64,000 bases of DNA from positions 930,001 to 994,000 of the forward strand of contig NZ_OZ075108.1 in the NCBI RefSeq assembly GCF_964186625.1, read 5' to 3'. Below are positions 45,279-53,262 of the stretch, in pieces. The translations under genes and the position numbers were made by a program. The DNA is from Asticcacaulis sp. MM231. Lineage in GTDB: Bacteria; Pseudomonadota; Alphaproteobacteria; Caulobacterales; Caulobacteraceae. Each line of letters begins with the position of its first letter. Positions within the stretch are counted from its first letter, which is position 1. The notes below the pieces were generated by a model. That model searched no databases, was not told the DNA's origin, and worked only from the letters and a program-made list of their open reading frames with translations.

Positions 45279-47051
45279 ATGAAAATTAGTGCCGTCTTTG
45301 AAGCCATCGATAAAATCACCGCCCCGGTCAAGAAGATCGGGGCGGCGCTTGGTGGTCTGAAGAAGTCGGTCAAGGACGTTGGAACGGAAAGCAAAAAGAC
45401 GGGCAATGAGACCGGTATCCTGGGTAAGCTGGTAGAACGCTCAGGCGAGTCCTTTAAGAAGGCAAAGCGCGGTATCAGCGATGGTATTGCTGCGCTTCAG
45501 TTATTCGGTGAAGAGGCGGAGAAGACGAGGCGCAAGTCGAGTGGCCTTTTAAGCACGCTTGGTGGGTTGACGGCTGGCCTGACAGGATTGTTAGGTGGCG
45601 TATCCTTCATCGCCCTGGGCGTCGGTATTATTGGTGTCAACTCGCAGTTCGAGAAGTTCCAGGCAACGCTGGAAACGATCTATGACGGCGATGCCGGCCG
45701 CGCCAAATCGGCGCTGGTCTGGATACAGAAGTTTGCCAAGGATACGCCCTACGAACTTGACCAGGTCACCGATGCCTTCGTCAAACTGTCGAGCTATGGC
45801 ATCGACCCGCAGGTACGTGCGCTCAAGACTTTAGGCAATGCCGCCTCCGGTATGAACAAGTCGCTCGATCAGGCCGTTGAAGCCATGGCTGACGCTCGGA
45901 CATTTGAGTTTGAGCGGCTGAAAGAGTTCGGCATTACCTCACAACAACAGGCCGACAAGGTTCGCTTCACCTACACCAAGGCGGGTAAGGCAACCACTAT
46001 CGTTGTTAAGAAGACGGCAGAAGACGTCCAAAACGCGCTTTTGAACATTTTTGATGCGCGCTTCATGGGCGGCATGGATCGCCAGTCGAAGACGCTTTCT
46101 GGTATCTGGTCAAACCTTATGGACTTCTGGACCGGGTTTCAGAAAAAGATCGGTGACAAGGGCGTCTTCGATAAGGTCAAAACGAAGCTTGGCGGCTTTC
46201 TCGACTGGCTTAACGATCCCAAAAATCAGAGCAAAATCGACGAATGGTCCACCAAGATCAGCGATGCCCTGGGCAAGCTGTTTGATGCTTTCACGGATCT
46301 CGTCACAAAAATCGAGTGGGTCAAACTCATTGACGGCCTGACCAATTTCGTCAAGTGGCTCGGTAATCTGATCGACAAGGTTGGTGGGCTGCAAAACCTC
46401 GTCAACATCGGTATTGCGGCCTGGATTGCATCCTTCGTCTTCGGTCTGAATGCCCTAACACCCGCCATCGTGGCTGTGGGTGGTGCGTTGCTCGGCTTAG
46501 AGATTGCAGCTTGGCCTATCACGCTCATTATTGGGCTTATCGCTCTTTTGGCAGCCGGCGTTTATTTAGTCATTGCTAATTGGGACACCGTGAAAAAGTG
46601 GTTCAGCGACTGGTGGGTTGAACTTAAGCGCGAGACAGGCGTCATCGGCTCATGGTTCGAACCGCTGATGAAGCTCCCGGAACTGCTTGTCGAGGCGTGG
46701 GATGCTCTGAAAAAGTGGTTCACCGACTTCGGCGATTTCCTCGGTAAATGGTTTATCGAGAAACCGAAGGAATGGTGGGACTCGATGCCTGAGTGGTTCC
46801 GTAACATGTTGAAAGGCGGTGCGCTCGGAGCGATTGCCATGACACCGGGTGGCAGTTTGCTGGCGCCGGCATTGGCGCCCCAGATGTTCGCACCGCCGCT
46901 CCAGGGCAATGCGGGCGGCCGTGGTCAGTCGCTTAATGCCCAGTTGGATGTCCGCTTCAAATCTGACGTTCCTTACACAATTGAGCGGAACACTACGAGC
47001 AGTCCCGACTTTGTTACCAATCTCATGCACGGACGTCAGGGAGGCGGCTAA
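45279..47051 (+). CDS. tape measure protein (Mu gp42-like)
   Basis: 590 residues. N-terminal coiled coil, a TP901-type core (GVNSQFEKFQATLETIYDGDAGRAKSALVWIQKFAKDTPYELDQVTDAFVKLSSYGIDP), then hydrophobic helices around residues 375-440 (ALTPAIVAVGGALLGLEIAAWPITLIIGLIALLAAGVYLVIA). Sets tail length and helps DNA cross the membrane. Shorter than many, implying a short tail. Confidence 0.92.
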   Translation: MKISAVFEAIDKITAPVKKIGAALGGLKKSVKDVGTESKKTGNETGILGKLVERSGESFKKAKRGISDGIAALQLFGEEAEKTRRKSSGLLSTLGGLTAGLTGLLGGVSFIALGVGIIGVNSQFEKFQATLETIYDGDAGRAKSALVWIQKFAKDTPYELDQVTDAFVKLSSYGIDPQVRALKTLGNAASGMNKSLDQAVEAMADARTFEFERLKEFGITSQQQADKVRFTYTKAGKATTIVVKKTAEDVQNALLNIFDARFMGGMDRQSKTLSGIWSNLMDFWTGFQKKIGDKGVFDKVKTKLGGFLDWLNDPKNQSKIDEWSTKISDALGKLFDAFTDLVTKIEWVKLIDGLTNFVKWLGNLIDKVGGLQNLVNIGIAAWIASFVFGLNALTPAIVAVGGALLGLEIAAWPITLIIGLIALLAAGVYLVIANWDTVKKWFSDWWVELKRETGVIGSWFEPLMKLPELLVEAWDALKKWFTDFGDFLGKWFIEKPKEWWDSMPEWFRNMLKGGALGAIAMTPGGSLLAPALAPQMFAPPLQGNAGGRGQSLNAQLDVRFKSDVPYTIERNTTSSPDFVTNLMHGRQGGG

Positions 47052-48274
47052 TGGCCTATTGGCGTGACAACCTGCGCCCGGCGTCCTTCCGTGGTGTGGC
47101 TTTTGAGGTCGAGGGCTCTTCCGGTGAATTCGGCCGCAAAGTGGCCGTCCATGACTTCCCGTTGCGTGACAGCGCGTCGACCGAAGACATGGGGCAGGCC
47201 GCGCGTACCTTCTCGATCGACGGCTTCATCATAGGTCCGGATTACATGACCGGCCGCGACGCGATGGTCGCAGCGCTGGAAACGCCTGGGCCCGGCATCC
47301 TGATCCATCCCTGGTATGGCCAACGCCGGGTCACCCTGACCGCGCCGGCACAGCTATCGGAATCGACGCGCGAAGGCGGCATCTGCCGCTTTACGCTCGA
47401 TTTCGTTGAAGAGCCAGAAACCGCCAAGCCGGTGCAGTTTACCGACACAACCGCCGCCGTGTCAGAAACCGCTGCCGATCTTCACGCCCAGGCAACGACC
47501 AGCCTGACCGAAACCTTCAGCGTGCTTGATCAGCTCGATATCGTGCTCGATGACGCCAAGGCCCTGGTGTCTGATCTGTCCGAGCAGTTCGACGATCTGA
47601 CGGCGCCGCTTAAGGCCCAGGGTGCCGCGCTGGACAGCTTCATTGCTAAGGGACTGGCGTTGCGCTCTGATATCGTTGGTCTGGTCACCAAGCCCGTTTT
47701 GCTCGCAGCCCAGCTCTCCGGTATGATCCGCGGTATCCGCACGATTGCTGCCACGCCGGCCGATGCCCTGACAGCCCTAAAAGGCCTCCTGCGTTTTGGT
47801 GAAACCTACCGTCAGGTATCCGTGACCACACCGACCCGTCAGGTCCAGGCCGATAATCGCCAGGCCCTCTTCGACTTTGTGCGCCAGTCAGCGGCTGCCG
47901 AATCCGTTCTGGCCATCGCCGATATGGACTTCGCCGCCTATGATGACGCCGTCGCTGTGCGCGATGACATGGCGGATCGGCTGGACAATCTGGCTCTGGC
48001 GGCCGCTGACGGTGGCAATGACGTGGCTTACCGCGCGATCGCCGATGCCCGCCTGAGCATGATCCAGGACGTGACGGCCCGTGGCGGGGATCTCGCACGC
48101 CTCCGCAGCTTTGTGCCCCTGGTGACCGTGCCCGCCCTTGTGCTGGCCTATCGCCTCTATGATGACGTCTCGCGCATCGAGGAGCACGCCGAGGATATCA
48201 TCGCCCGGAATCGTATCACGCATCCCGGCTTCGTGCCTGCCGGCGTGACGCTCGAGGTCGTCAACGATGTCTGA
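47051..48274 (+). CDS. DNA circularisation/tail protein (Mu gpN-like)
   Basis: 407 residues. N-terminal family motif WRDNLRPASFRGVAFEVEGSSGEFGRK and HDFPLRD ... DMGQAARTFSIDGFIIG, then a long helical C-terminus. In Mu-like phages gpN is a baseplate-proximal tail protein. One-base overlap with the tape measure gene, 8-bp overlap with gpP. Confidence 0.9.
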   Translation: MAYWRDNLRPASFRGVAFEVEGSSGEFGRKVAVHDFPLRDSASTEDMGQAARTFSIDGFIIGPDYMTGRDAMVAALETPGPGILIHPWYGQRRVTLTAPAQLSESTREGGICRFTLDFVEEPETAKPVQFTDTTAAVSETAADLHAQATTSLTETFSVLDQLDIVLDDAKALVSDLSEQFDDLTAPLKAQGAALDSFIAKGLALRSDIVGLVTKPVLLAAQLSGMIRGIRTIAATPADALTALKGLLRFGETYRQVSVTTPTRQVQADNRQALFDFVRQSAAAESVLAIADMDFAAYDDAVAVRDDMADRLDNLALAAADGGNDVAYRAIADARLSMIQDVTARGGDLARLRSFVPLVTVPALVLAYRLYDDVSRIEEHAEDIIARNRITHPGFVPAGVTLEVVNDV

Positions 48275-49361
48275 GACGGTGACCCTCAAAATCTCTGGCG
48301 AGGTGTTCGATGGCTGGACTTCGATCGACCTTCGGGCAGCGATGATGGACATGTGCTGGGGCTTCCGCCTTAGCCTGGTCGATAAGGCGCCCGGTCAGAC
48401 GGATCGCAGCCTCATCACCGATGGGGCTTCTTGCGAGGTCTGGGTCTCCGGCGATCTGTTCCTGACCGGCTATATCGACGATGTGGACGAGCAGATTGAC
48501 GATAGCAATCACGATATCGTCGTCAGTGGCCGCACAAAGACCGGCGACCTGGTTGATTGTTCGGCCGTTTCCAAGTCGTGGAAGAACCAGACGCTGGCCG
48601 TCATCGCGGCCGATATCTGCAAACCCTTCGGCATCGAGCTTAAGATCGAGACGGCGATCGGCGCGCCCTTCGCCAGTTTCGCAGTGGAGCCAGGTGAAAC
48701 GGCTTCGGCTGCCCTGATGCGTGCGGCGCGCCTGCGCGGTGTCATGCTGGGCACCAATGCCGCTGGTGAGTTGCGGATCTTCACACCATCGACCGGCGCG
48801 GCCAAACTGACCTATGTGCTCGGCCGTGATATGAAGCGCGTCCGCCGCACCACGTCGAGTGCCGATCGCTTCAGCGAGTATACTGTGAAGGGCCAGCACT
48901 CGGGTGCTTACGGTATGTCGGCCAATGATGCGGCGCTTTCCAAGGGCACGGCCGTCGATGCCGGCGTCAAGCGTCATCGCCCGATTACCCTGGTTGCTGA
49001 CGATCAGGTTACGCTGGCAGGCCTGAAGGCGCGCGCCGCCTTTGAGGCCACGGTGCGGCTCGGTCGTTCGCAAGGGGTTACCTTCGACGTGGTGGGCTGG
49101 CGCGATCCGGACGGCAAGCTCCTGACGCCCGACCAACTGGCGCGCATCGTCGCCGCGCGTATTGATATCAATCGAGATTTCATGCTGGCCGAGATTGGCT
49201 TCCGTCTGGCCGAGTCTACCACTTCCAGTCTCAGATTTGTCCGTCCGGAAGCCTACACCACGGAAGTGATCCCGGTACCGAAGGCAAAGAAGAGCCGCAA
49301 GACGGGCAAGTCGAAACAGGACGACTCCGACTGGACCACCACTCCAGGGGCAGGCGCATGA
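48267..49361 (+). CDS. baseplate hub protein (Mu gpP/gp44-like)
   Basis: 364 residues. Hub pattern: VFDGWTSIDLRAAMMDMCWGFRLSL, VSGDLFLTGYIDDVDEQI, VSGRTKTGDLVDCSAVS and the late domain SVDRFSEYTVKGQ-like ADRFSEYTVKGQHSG. C-terminus is Lys/Ser-rich. Forms the tail-tip hub with the spike. Confidence 0.9.
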   Translation: MSETVTLKISGEVFDGWTSIDLRAAMMDMCWGFRLSLVDKAPGQTDRSLITDGASCEVWVSGDLFLTGYIDDVDEQIDDSNHDIVVSGRTKTGDLVDCSAVSKSWKNQTLAVIAADICKPFGIELKIETAIGAPFASFAVEPGETASAALMRAARLRGVMLGTNAAGELRIFTPSTGAAKLTYVLGRDMKRVRRTTSSADRFSEYTVKGQHSGAYGMSANDAALSKGTAVDAGVKRHRPITLVADDQVTLAGLKARAAFEATVRLGRSQGVTFDVVGWRDPDGKLLTPDQLARIVAARIDINRDFMLAEIGFRLAESTTSSLRFVRPEAYTTEVIPVPKAKKSRKTGKSKQDDSDWTTTPGAGA

Positions 49362-49915
49362 ACGACCGTCTCTTAAGGCCCATTAAAGACCGCCTTAACC
49401 TCATGTTAGGCCGCGCCATTGTGCGCCTGGTCAAGGATAGCGGTGCCCTTCAGTTGATCCAGGCAGACCGATCGGCCGACGAACCGGCCGACGATCTGGA
49501 GCGCTTTGGCTGGTATGGCTTTCACAGTGTGCCGCACGAAGGCGCGGAGGCGATCGTGGCGTCGCTAGGCGGTAGTCGATCGCATGGTGTTGTCATTGCC
49601 TGCGAGGATCGTCGCTATCGCTTGACCGGCATGGCGGCCGGCGAAGTGGCTCTGGCTGATGATCTGGGCCAGGTGGTCTATCTCACACGGGATGGGCTTC
49701 GCATTACGAGCCCGCTTAAGATCGATATCGAGTTGCCGGAAGTCACGGTGACCACCAATGTCTATACCGTCGACGCCGATCAGACCTCATTCTTCGGTGA
49801 CGTGTCGATCGGCGGCAACCTCGATGTCGATGGCAACTCAGACCTCGGAAACGGCGCAACCAAGTTCGTCAAGCTCGCCGATAACAGCAACGCAACCACG
49901 GTGAAGGCGAAATGA
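49358..49915 (+). CDS. baseplate assembly/spike protein (Mu gp45-like)
   Basis: 185 residues. Pattern of gp45 spikes: ERFGWYGFHSVPHEGAEAIVASLGGSRSHGVVIACEDRRYRLTGMAAGEVALADDLGQVVYL, then a beta-helical C-terminal tip (FFGDVSIGGNLDVDGNSDLG). Pierces the host outer membrane. Confidence 0.9.
   Translation: MNDRLLRPIKDRLNLMLGRAIVRLVKDSGALQLIQADRSADEPADDLERFGWYGFHSVPHEGAEAIVASLGGSRSHGVVIACEDRRYRLTGMAAGEVALADDLGQVVYLTRDGLRITSPLKIDIELPEVTVTTNVYTVDADQTSFFGDVSIGGNLDVDGNSDLGNGATKFVKLADNSNATTVKAK
49373..49409 (+). repeat. phased TTAA/TTAG array in spike gene
   Basis: TTAA at 49373, 49383, 49395 and TTAG at 49406: spacings 10, 12 and 11 bp. Confidence 0.35.
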
Positions 49916-50373
49916 TCGATCTCGCCCTGATCTGGGACCGTGAAAACCTTGCCGGCGATATTGCCCTGGACGGCGTCGACCTGAAGACAGAGACGGGGCT
50001 CTATACCGCTATTCTCCTGTCGTTGTGGACGGACCGCCGCGCCAACAAGGATGACATCCTGCCCGATGGTTCCACCGACCGGCGCGGCTGGTGGGGTGAT
50101 GAATTTGCCGAGATCCCGGGTGACCGGTTCGGATCGCGCCTGTGGCTGCTCAATCGCGCCAAGATCAACCCGGAAACTCTGCGCCTGATCCGAGACTACA
50201 TCCTTGAAGCGCTGGCCTGGCTCACCCGGTCGGGCATCGCTTCCACCGTCGATGCCACGGTCTCGCGCCTCGACACCAACACCGTGGGCATCAAGGTCAC
50301 CTTCACCCGGCCGGCCGGTGGCGCCGGTACCTATGACTTTGTCTGGGACAACCTCAGCGGATTGCAAACATGA
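49912..50373 (+). CDS. baseplate wedge protein (Mu gp46-like)
   Basis: 153 residues. Phage GP46 family: LETETGLYTAI-like LKTETGLYTAILLSLWTDRRANKDDILPDGSTDRRGWWGDEF and RDYILEALAWLTRSGIA. ATGA overlaps with both neighbours. Confidence 0.9.
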   Translation: MIDLALIWDRENLAGDIALDGVDLKTETGLYTAILLSLWTDRRANKDDILPDGSTDRRGWWGDEFAEIPGDRFGSRLWLLNRAKINPETLRLIRDYILEALAWLTRSGIASTVDATVSRLDTNTVGIKVTFTRPAGGAGTYDFVWDNLSGLQT

Positions 50374-51425
50374 GCGACTTTACCCGCCCCACCTTATCCC
50401 AGCTGATCGAGCAAGCCCGCAACGACCTGAAGGGACGTCTGCAAGGGGCCGACAGCTTCCTGGCGCGTTCTGTCGTCGGCGCCCTCGCTGTGGTCTGGGC
50501 TGCGATCGCACACGGCCTCTATGGCTTTATCGACTGGCTCTCGCGTGAACTCATGCCGGATACGGCCGAGGCCTGGCGCTTACGTCATGCTTCGATCTGG
50601 AAGCTGACCCAGATCGCCGCCAGTTCGGCATCGGGCAATGTAACTGTGTCGGGAAGCGCCGGTAAGACAATCGATGCCGGCACAGTGCTTCAGCGTTCCG
50701 ATGGTGCCACCTTCACCACGAAAGCAGCTGTGACCCTGACCGGTGCAACCGGCACTGTCGCGGTGACGGCGGTCACACCTGGCGCCGCTGGCAATACGCC
50801 GACAGGCTCGACACTCAGCTTTATTTCTCCGGTCTCAGGCATTTCGTCTGAAGCTACCGTGGCGAGCGGCGGCATCACGGCCGGCGCTGATATCGAGAGC
50901 CTCGACGCATTAAAAGCCCGCACGCTCGAGCGTATCCGTGTGACTCCGCAAGGTGGCAGCAATGCCGACTATAAGCTCTGGACTAAGGAGATCGTGGGTG
51001 ACACCCGCGTCTGGGTTTACAATGCCTGGATGGGTTTGGGCTCGGTCGGCGTTACCTTCGTCATGGATGGACGATCGGATATCATCCCAACCGAAGATGA
51101 GGTCCAGGCCGTCCAGGACTATCTCGACGAGGTTGCACCGGTCGGCGCAAGAATCTACGTTTTTGCAACCATTGCCGATGCCTTTAATCCGAGCATCCGG
51201 ATCACGCCGTCAACCACGGCCGTGAAGGCGGCCGTGCTGGCGCAACTCACCGATTATCTGCGCACCAAGGCTGTCCCCGGTGGCACCGAAACGCTGAGCC
51301 AGATTAACGAAGCCATCTCGCTGGCCGAGGGTGAAACCGATCATGACCTGATCGCACCTGTCGCTGCTGTCACCCATTCCGCCAGCCATATCGCCGTGAT
51401 GGGCGACATCACGTGGGTGGCCTGA
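50370..51425 (+). CDS. baseplate J-like protein (Mu gp47-like)
   Basis: 351 residues. gpJ-type wedge protein: TRPTLSQLIEQARNDLKGRLQG, LRRHASIW-like LRHASIWKLTQIAASSASGNVTVSG, GGITAGADIESLDALKARTLERIRVTPQGGSNADYKLWTKEIVG. Connects baseplate to fibres. Confidence 0.93.
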   Translation: MSDFTRPTLSQLIEQARNDLKGRLQGADSFLARSVVGALAVVWAAIAHGLYGFIDWLSRELMPDTAEAWRLRHASIWKLTQIAASSASGNVTVSGSAGKTIDAGTVLQRSDGATFTTKAAVTLTGATGTVAVTAVTPGAAGNTPTGSTLSFISPVSGISSEATVASGGITAGADIESLDALKARTLERIRVTPQGGSNADYKLWTKEIVGDTRVWVYNAWMGLGSVGVTFVMDGRSDIIPTEDEVQAVQDYLDEVAPVGARIYVFATIADAFNPSIRITPSTTAVKAAVLAQLTDYLRTKAVPGGTETLSQINEAISLAEGETDHDLIAPVAAVTHSASHIAVMGDITWVA

Positions 51426-52018
51426 TGAACGCGCTCGAATATCTCGATCAAGCCGTCAAGCTGCTGCCTCAGGGCAAGGTCTGGCAGGTCACGCCCGACA
51501 CCATCATGGGCAAGCTGCTGCTGGCGTTCTCAGACGGTATGGCGCGCGTCGATGCCCGCATGATGGCGCTCCTGGAAGAGGCCGATCCGCGCACTGCAGC
51601 AGATACGATCGCCGCGTGGGAAACGCTGGTAGGGCTGCCTGATGCCTGTACCGGTGAGCTGACCGATCTCGACGATCGCCGCGCGGCCGTGTGGCAGAAA
51701 TATACGGACCGTGGCGGCCAAAGCCCCGAACACTTCAAGGCCGTCGCCTCCGGTCTCGGCTATGACGTCGATATCATCCAGTACGAGGTTTTCAGCTGCG
51801 AGTCGCGCTGTGGGGACTTCGTGCGCGATAGCGGCTGGGCGTTTGCCTGGACCGTGGTGGTTAAGCCGGTTGATGAGGATACGCCCGAGCTGGGCGCCAC
51901 GATTCCTGGGCTGGAATGCATCATCAGCCGGTCCGCCCCCTCCCACACAGCCACCTTCTTTGACTATCCGGCTGCGCCGGTTCCCACGCTTTATTTCGAT
52001 TTCACACAAGGGTTTTGA
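51425..52018 (+). CDS. Mu gp48-like baseplate protein (DUF2313)
   Basis: 197 residues. DUF2313 features: EYLDQAVKLLPQGKVWQ, DPRTAADTIAAWETLVGLPDAC and the Cys-containing middle FSCESRCGDFVRDSGWAFAWTVVV. TGATG coupling to gp47. Confidence 0.9.
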   Translation: MNALEYLDQAVKLLPQGKVWQVTPDTIMGKLLLAFSDGMARVDARMMALLEEADPRTAADTIAAWETLVGLPDACTGELTDLDDRRAAVWQKYTDRGGQSPEHFKAVASGLGYDVDIIQYEVFSCESRCGDFVRDSGWAFAWTVVVKPVDEDTPELGATIPGLECIISRSAPSHTATFFDYPAAPVPTLYFDFTQGF

Positions 52019-52021
52019 GCC

Positions 52022-52750
52022 GTGCATAAGATTGATACCCCAAGCGCCATCGCAGGCAAGTTTGTGGCGGGTGATCCTCAGAACGGTCAGGCCGCTACCC
52101 AGATCAACCCGGCCTATATGAATATGCTCCAGGATGAGCTTGTGGCTGTGGTGACGGCGGCGGGTAGTATAGCGCTTGACCCGCCAGGCACGCCTGTCGT
52201 GGATCAGCATCATGATCTCCTCCTTCAGGCGATTAACAAGCTGATCGCGGCAGCCGGTGACAGCGGACCGCATGTCACCCAGCTGCTGGAAGGCAAGGAA
52301 CTGCACACGACGCTCTACGACACCGTGCATTACCGAAAGCCTGACGGCGCATCGCTTCTGAGAGCGGATTATCCGGCCGCCTGGGCGGCCATCCAGACAT
52401 CCGGCCAACTTGCCGCCAGCCATGCGGCCTGGCTGGCTACCCCGACCCTGTGGGGGCCCGGCGTCGATGCCACGCACTTCAATATGAAGGATCTGCGCGC
52501 GCTGTTCCGCCGCGTCGATAATGACGGAAAAGCCGGCGCGCTCGGCCCGGTATTGGGCGGTTACAAGGCCAACCAGAACGCCAGCCACACCCACACCCTG
52601 CCGTCTGATGAGGCCGATGGGAGCGGCCCCAACCGCATCGCCAACTCGGATGGCGGTAGCATCGACCACGCCCCACTCACCGGCGCCCAGGGCGGCGACG
52701 AAGCCAACCCTGATCACACCTCACTCCGCTACGTCATTCGCATGAAATAG
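52022..52750 (+). CDS. tail fibre/collar protein
   Basis: 242 residues, GTG start. N-terminus MHKIDTPSAIAGKFVAGDPQNGQAATQINPAYMNMLQDELV is typical of Mu-like tail fibres; the C-terminus has a tail-collar-like HNHxH pattern (NASHTHTLPSDEADGS) and ends SLRYVIRMK. Probably carries the receptor-binding tip together with the following genes. Confidence 0.85.
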   Translation: MHKIDTPSAIAGKFVAGDPQNGQAATQINPAYMNMLQDELVAVVTAAGSIALDPPGTPVVDQHHDLLLQAINKLIAAAGDSGPHVTQLLEGKELHTTLYDTVHYRKPDGASLLRADYPAAWAAIQTSGQLAASHAAWLATPTLWGPGVDATHFNMKDLRALFRRVDNDGKAGALGPVLGGYKANQNASHTHTLPSDEADGSGPNRIANSDGGSIDHAPLTGAQGGDEANPDHTSLRYVIRMK

Positions 52751-52790
52751 CGGACCGCCCGCATCCTTTAACCGCCTTCGGAGACCACTT

Positions 52791-53258
52791 ATGAAGCGCT
52801 TAATTTACCTCCTGGCCTTGTCTGCCATCTGCCTGTCCGCACCGGTGCAGGCCCAGGCGACATCTGTCAGCACCGACACACAAAGCACGGCAGGGCCGCT
52901 CAAGACCCTGTTGCATACCTTTACCAGCGGCAACAACAACGGCCGAACAGCACCCGGAATGGTGCTCTATAACGCCGACGGCACACCGATCGATGGCAGT
53001 CATGCCGTTGTCAGCTTCCAGCAGACCTGCACGACCTCGGCCGTCGCCCTGGCAGCCAACGACTTTAGCAACGGCTTTGTCGTCACGGCTCTGAGCACCA
53101 ACACGGGCACGGTCTACATCGGCGGTTCTGGCGTGTCAGCCTCGACGGGCTATCCGCTGGTTGCTGGCCAGTCCATCGCTTACGGCGCGGCCAATGCCAG
53201 CCAGGGCTATATCATCTGCACCAATGCGGCCGACAAGGTCGGAGTGACGGGGAATTAA
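52791..53258 (+). CDS. secreted-type hypothetical phage protein
   Basis: 155 residues with a clear signal peptide (MKRLIYLLALSAICLSAPVQAQA), then a beta-rich domain. Sec signal peptides are unexpected for virion proteins. It lies in the tail-fibre position, so it may be a fibre component or fibre-associated protein exported during infection. Function unknown. Confidence 0.65.
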   Translation: MKRLIYLLALSAICLSAPVQAQATSVSTDTQSTAGPLKTLLHTFTSGNNNGRTAPGMVLYNADGTPIDGSHAVVSFQQTCTTSAVALAANDFSNGFVVTALSTNTGTVYIGGSGVSASTGYPLVAGQSIAYGAANASQGYIICTNAADKVGVTGN

Positions 53259-53262
53259 GATC

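Noticed and set aside
51530..52717. 395-codon leftward open frame across gp48 and fibre genes
   Set aside because: Covers two recognisable genes on the other strand; composition artefact.
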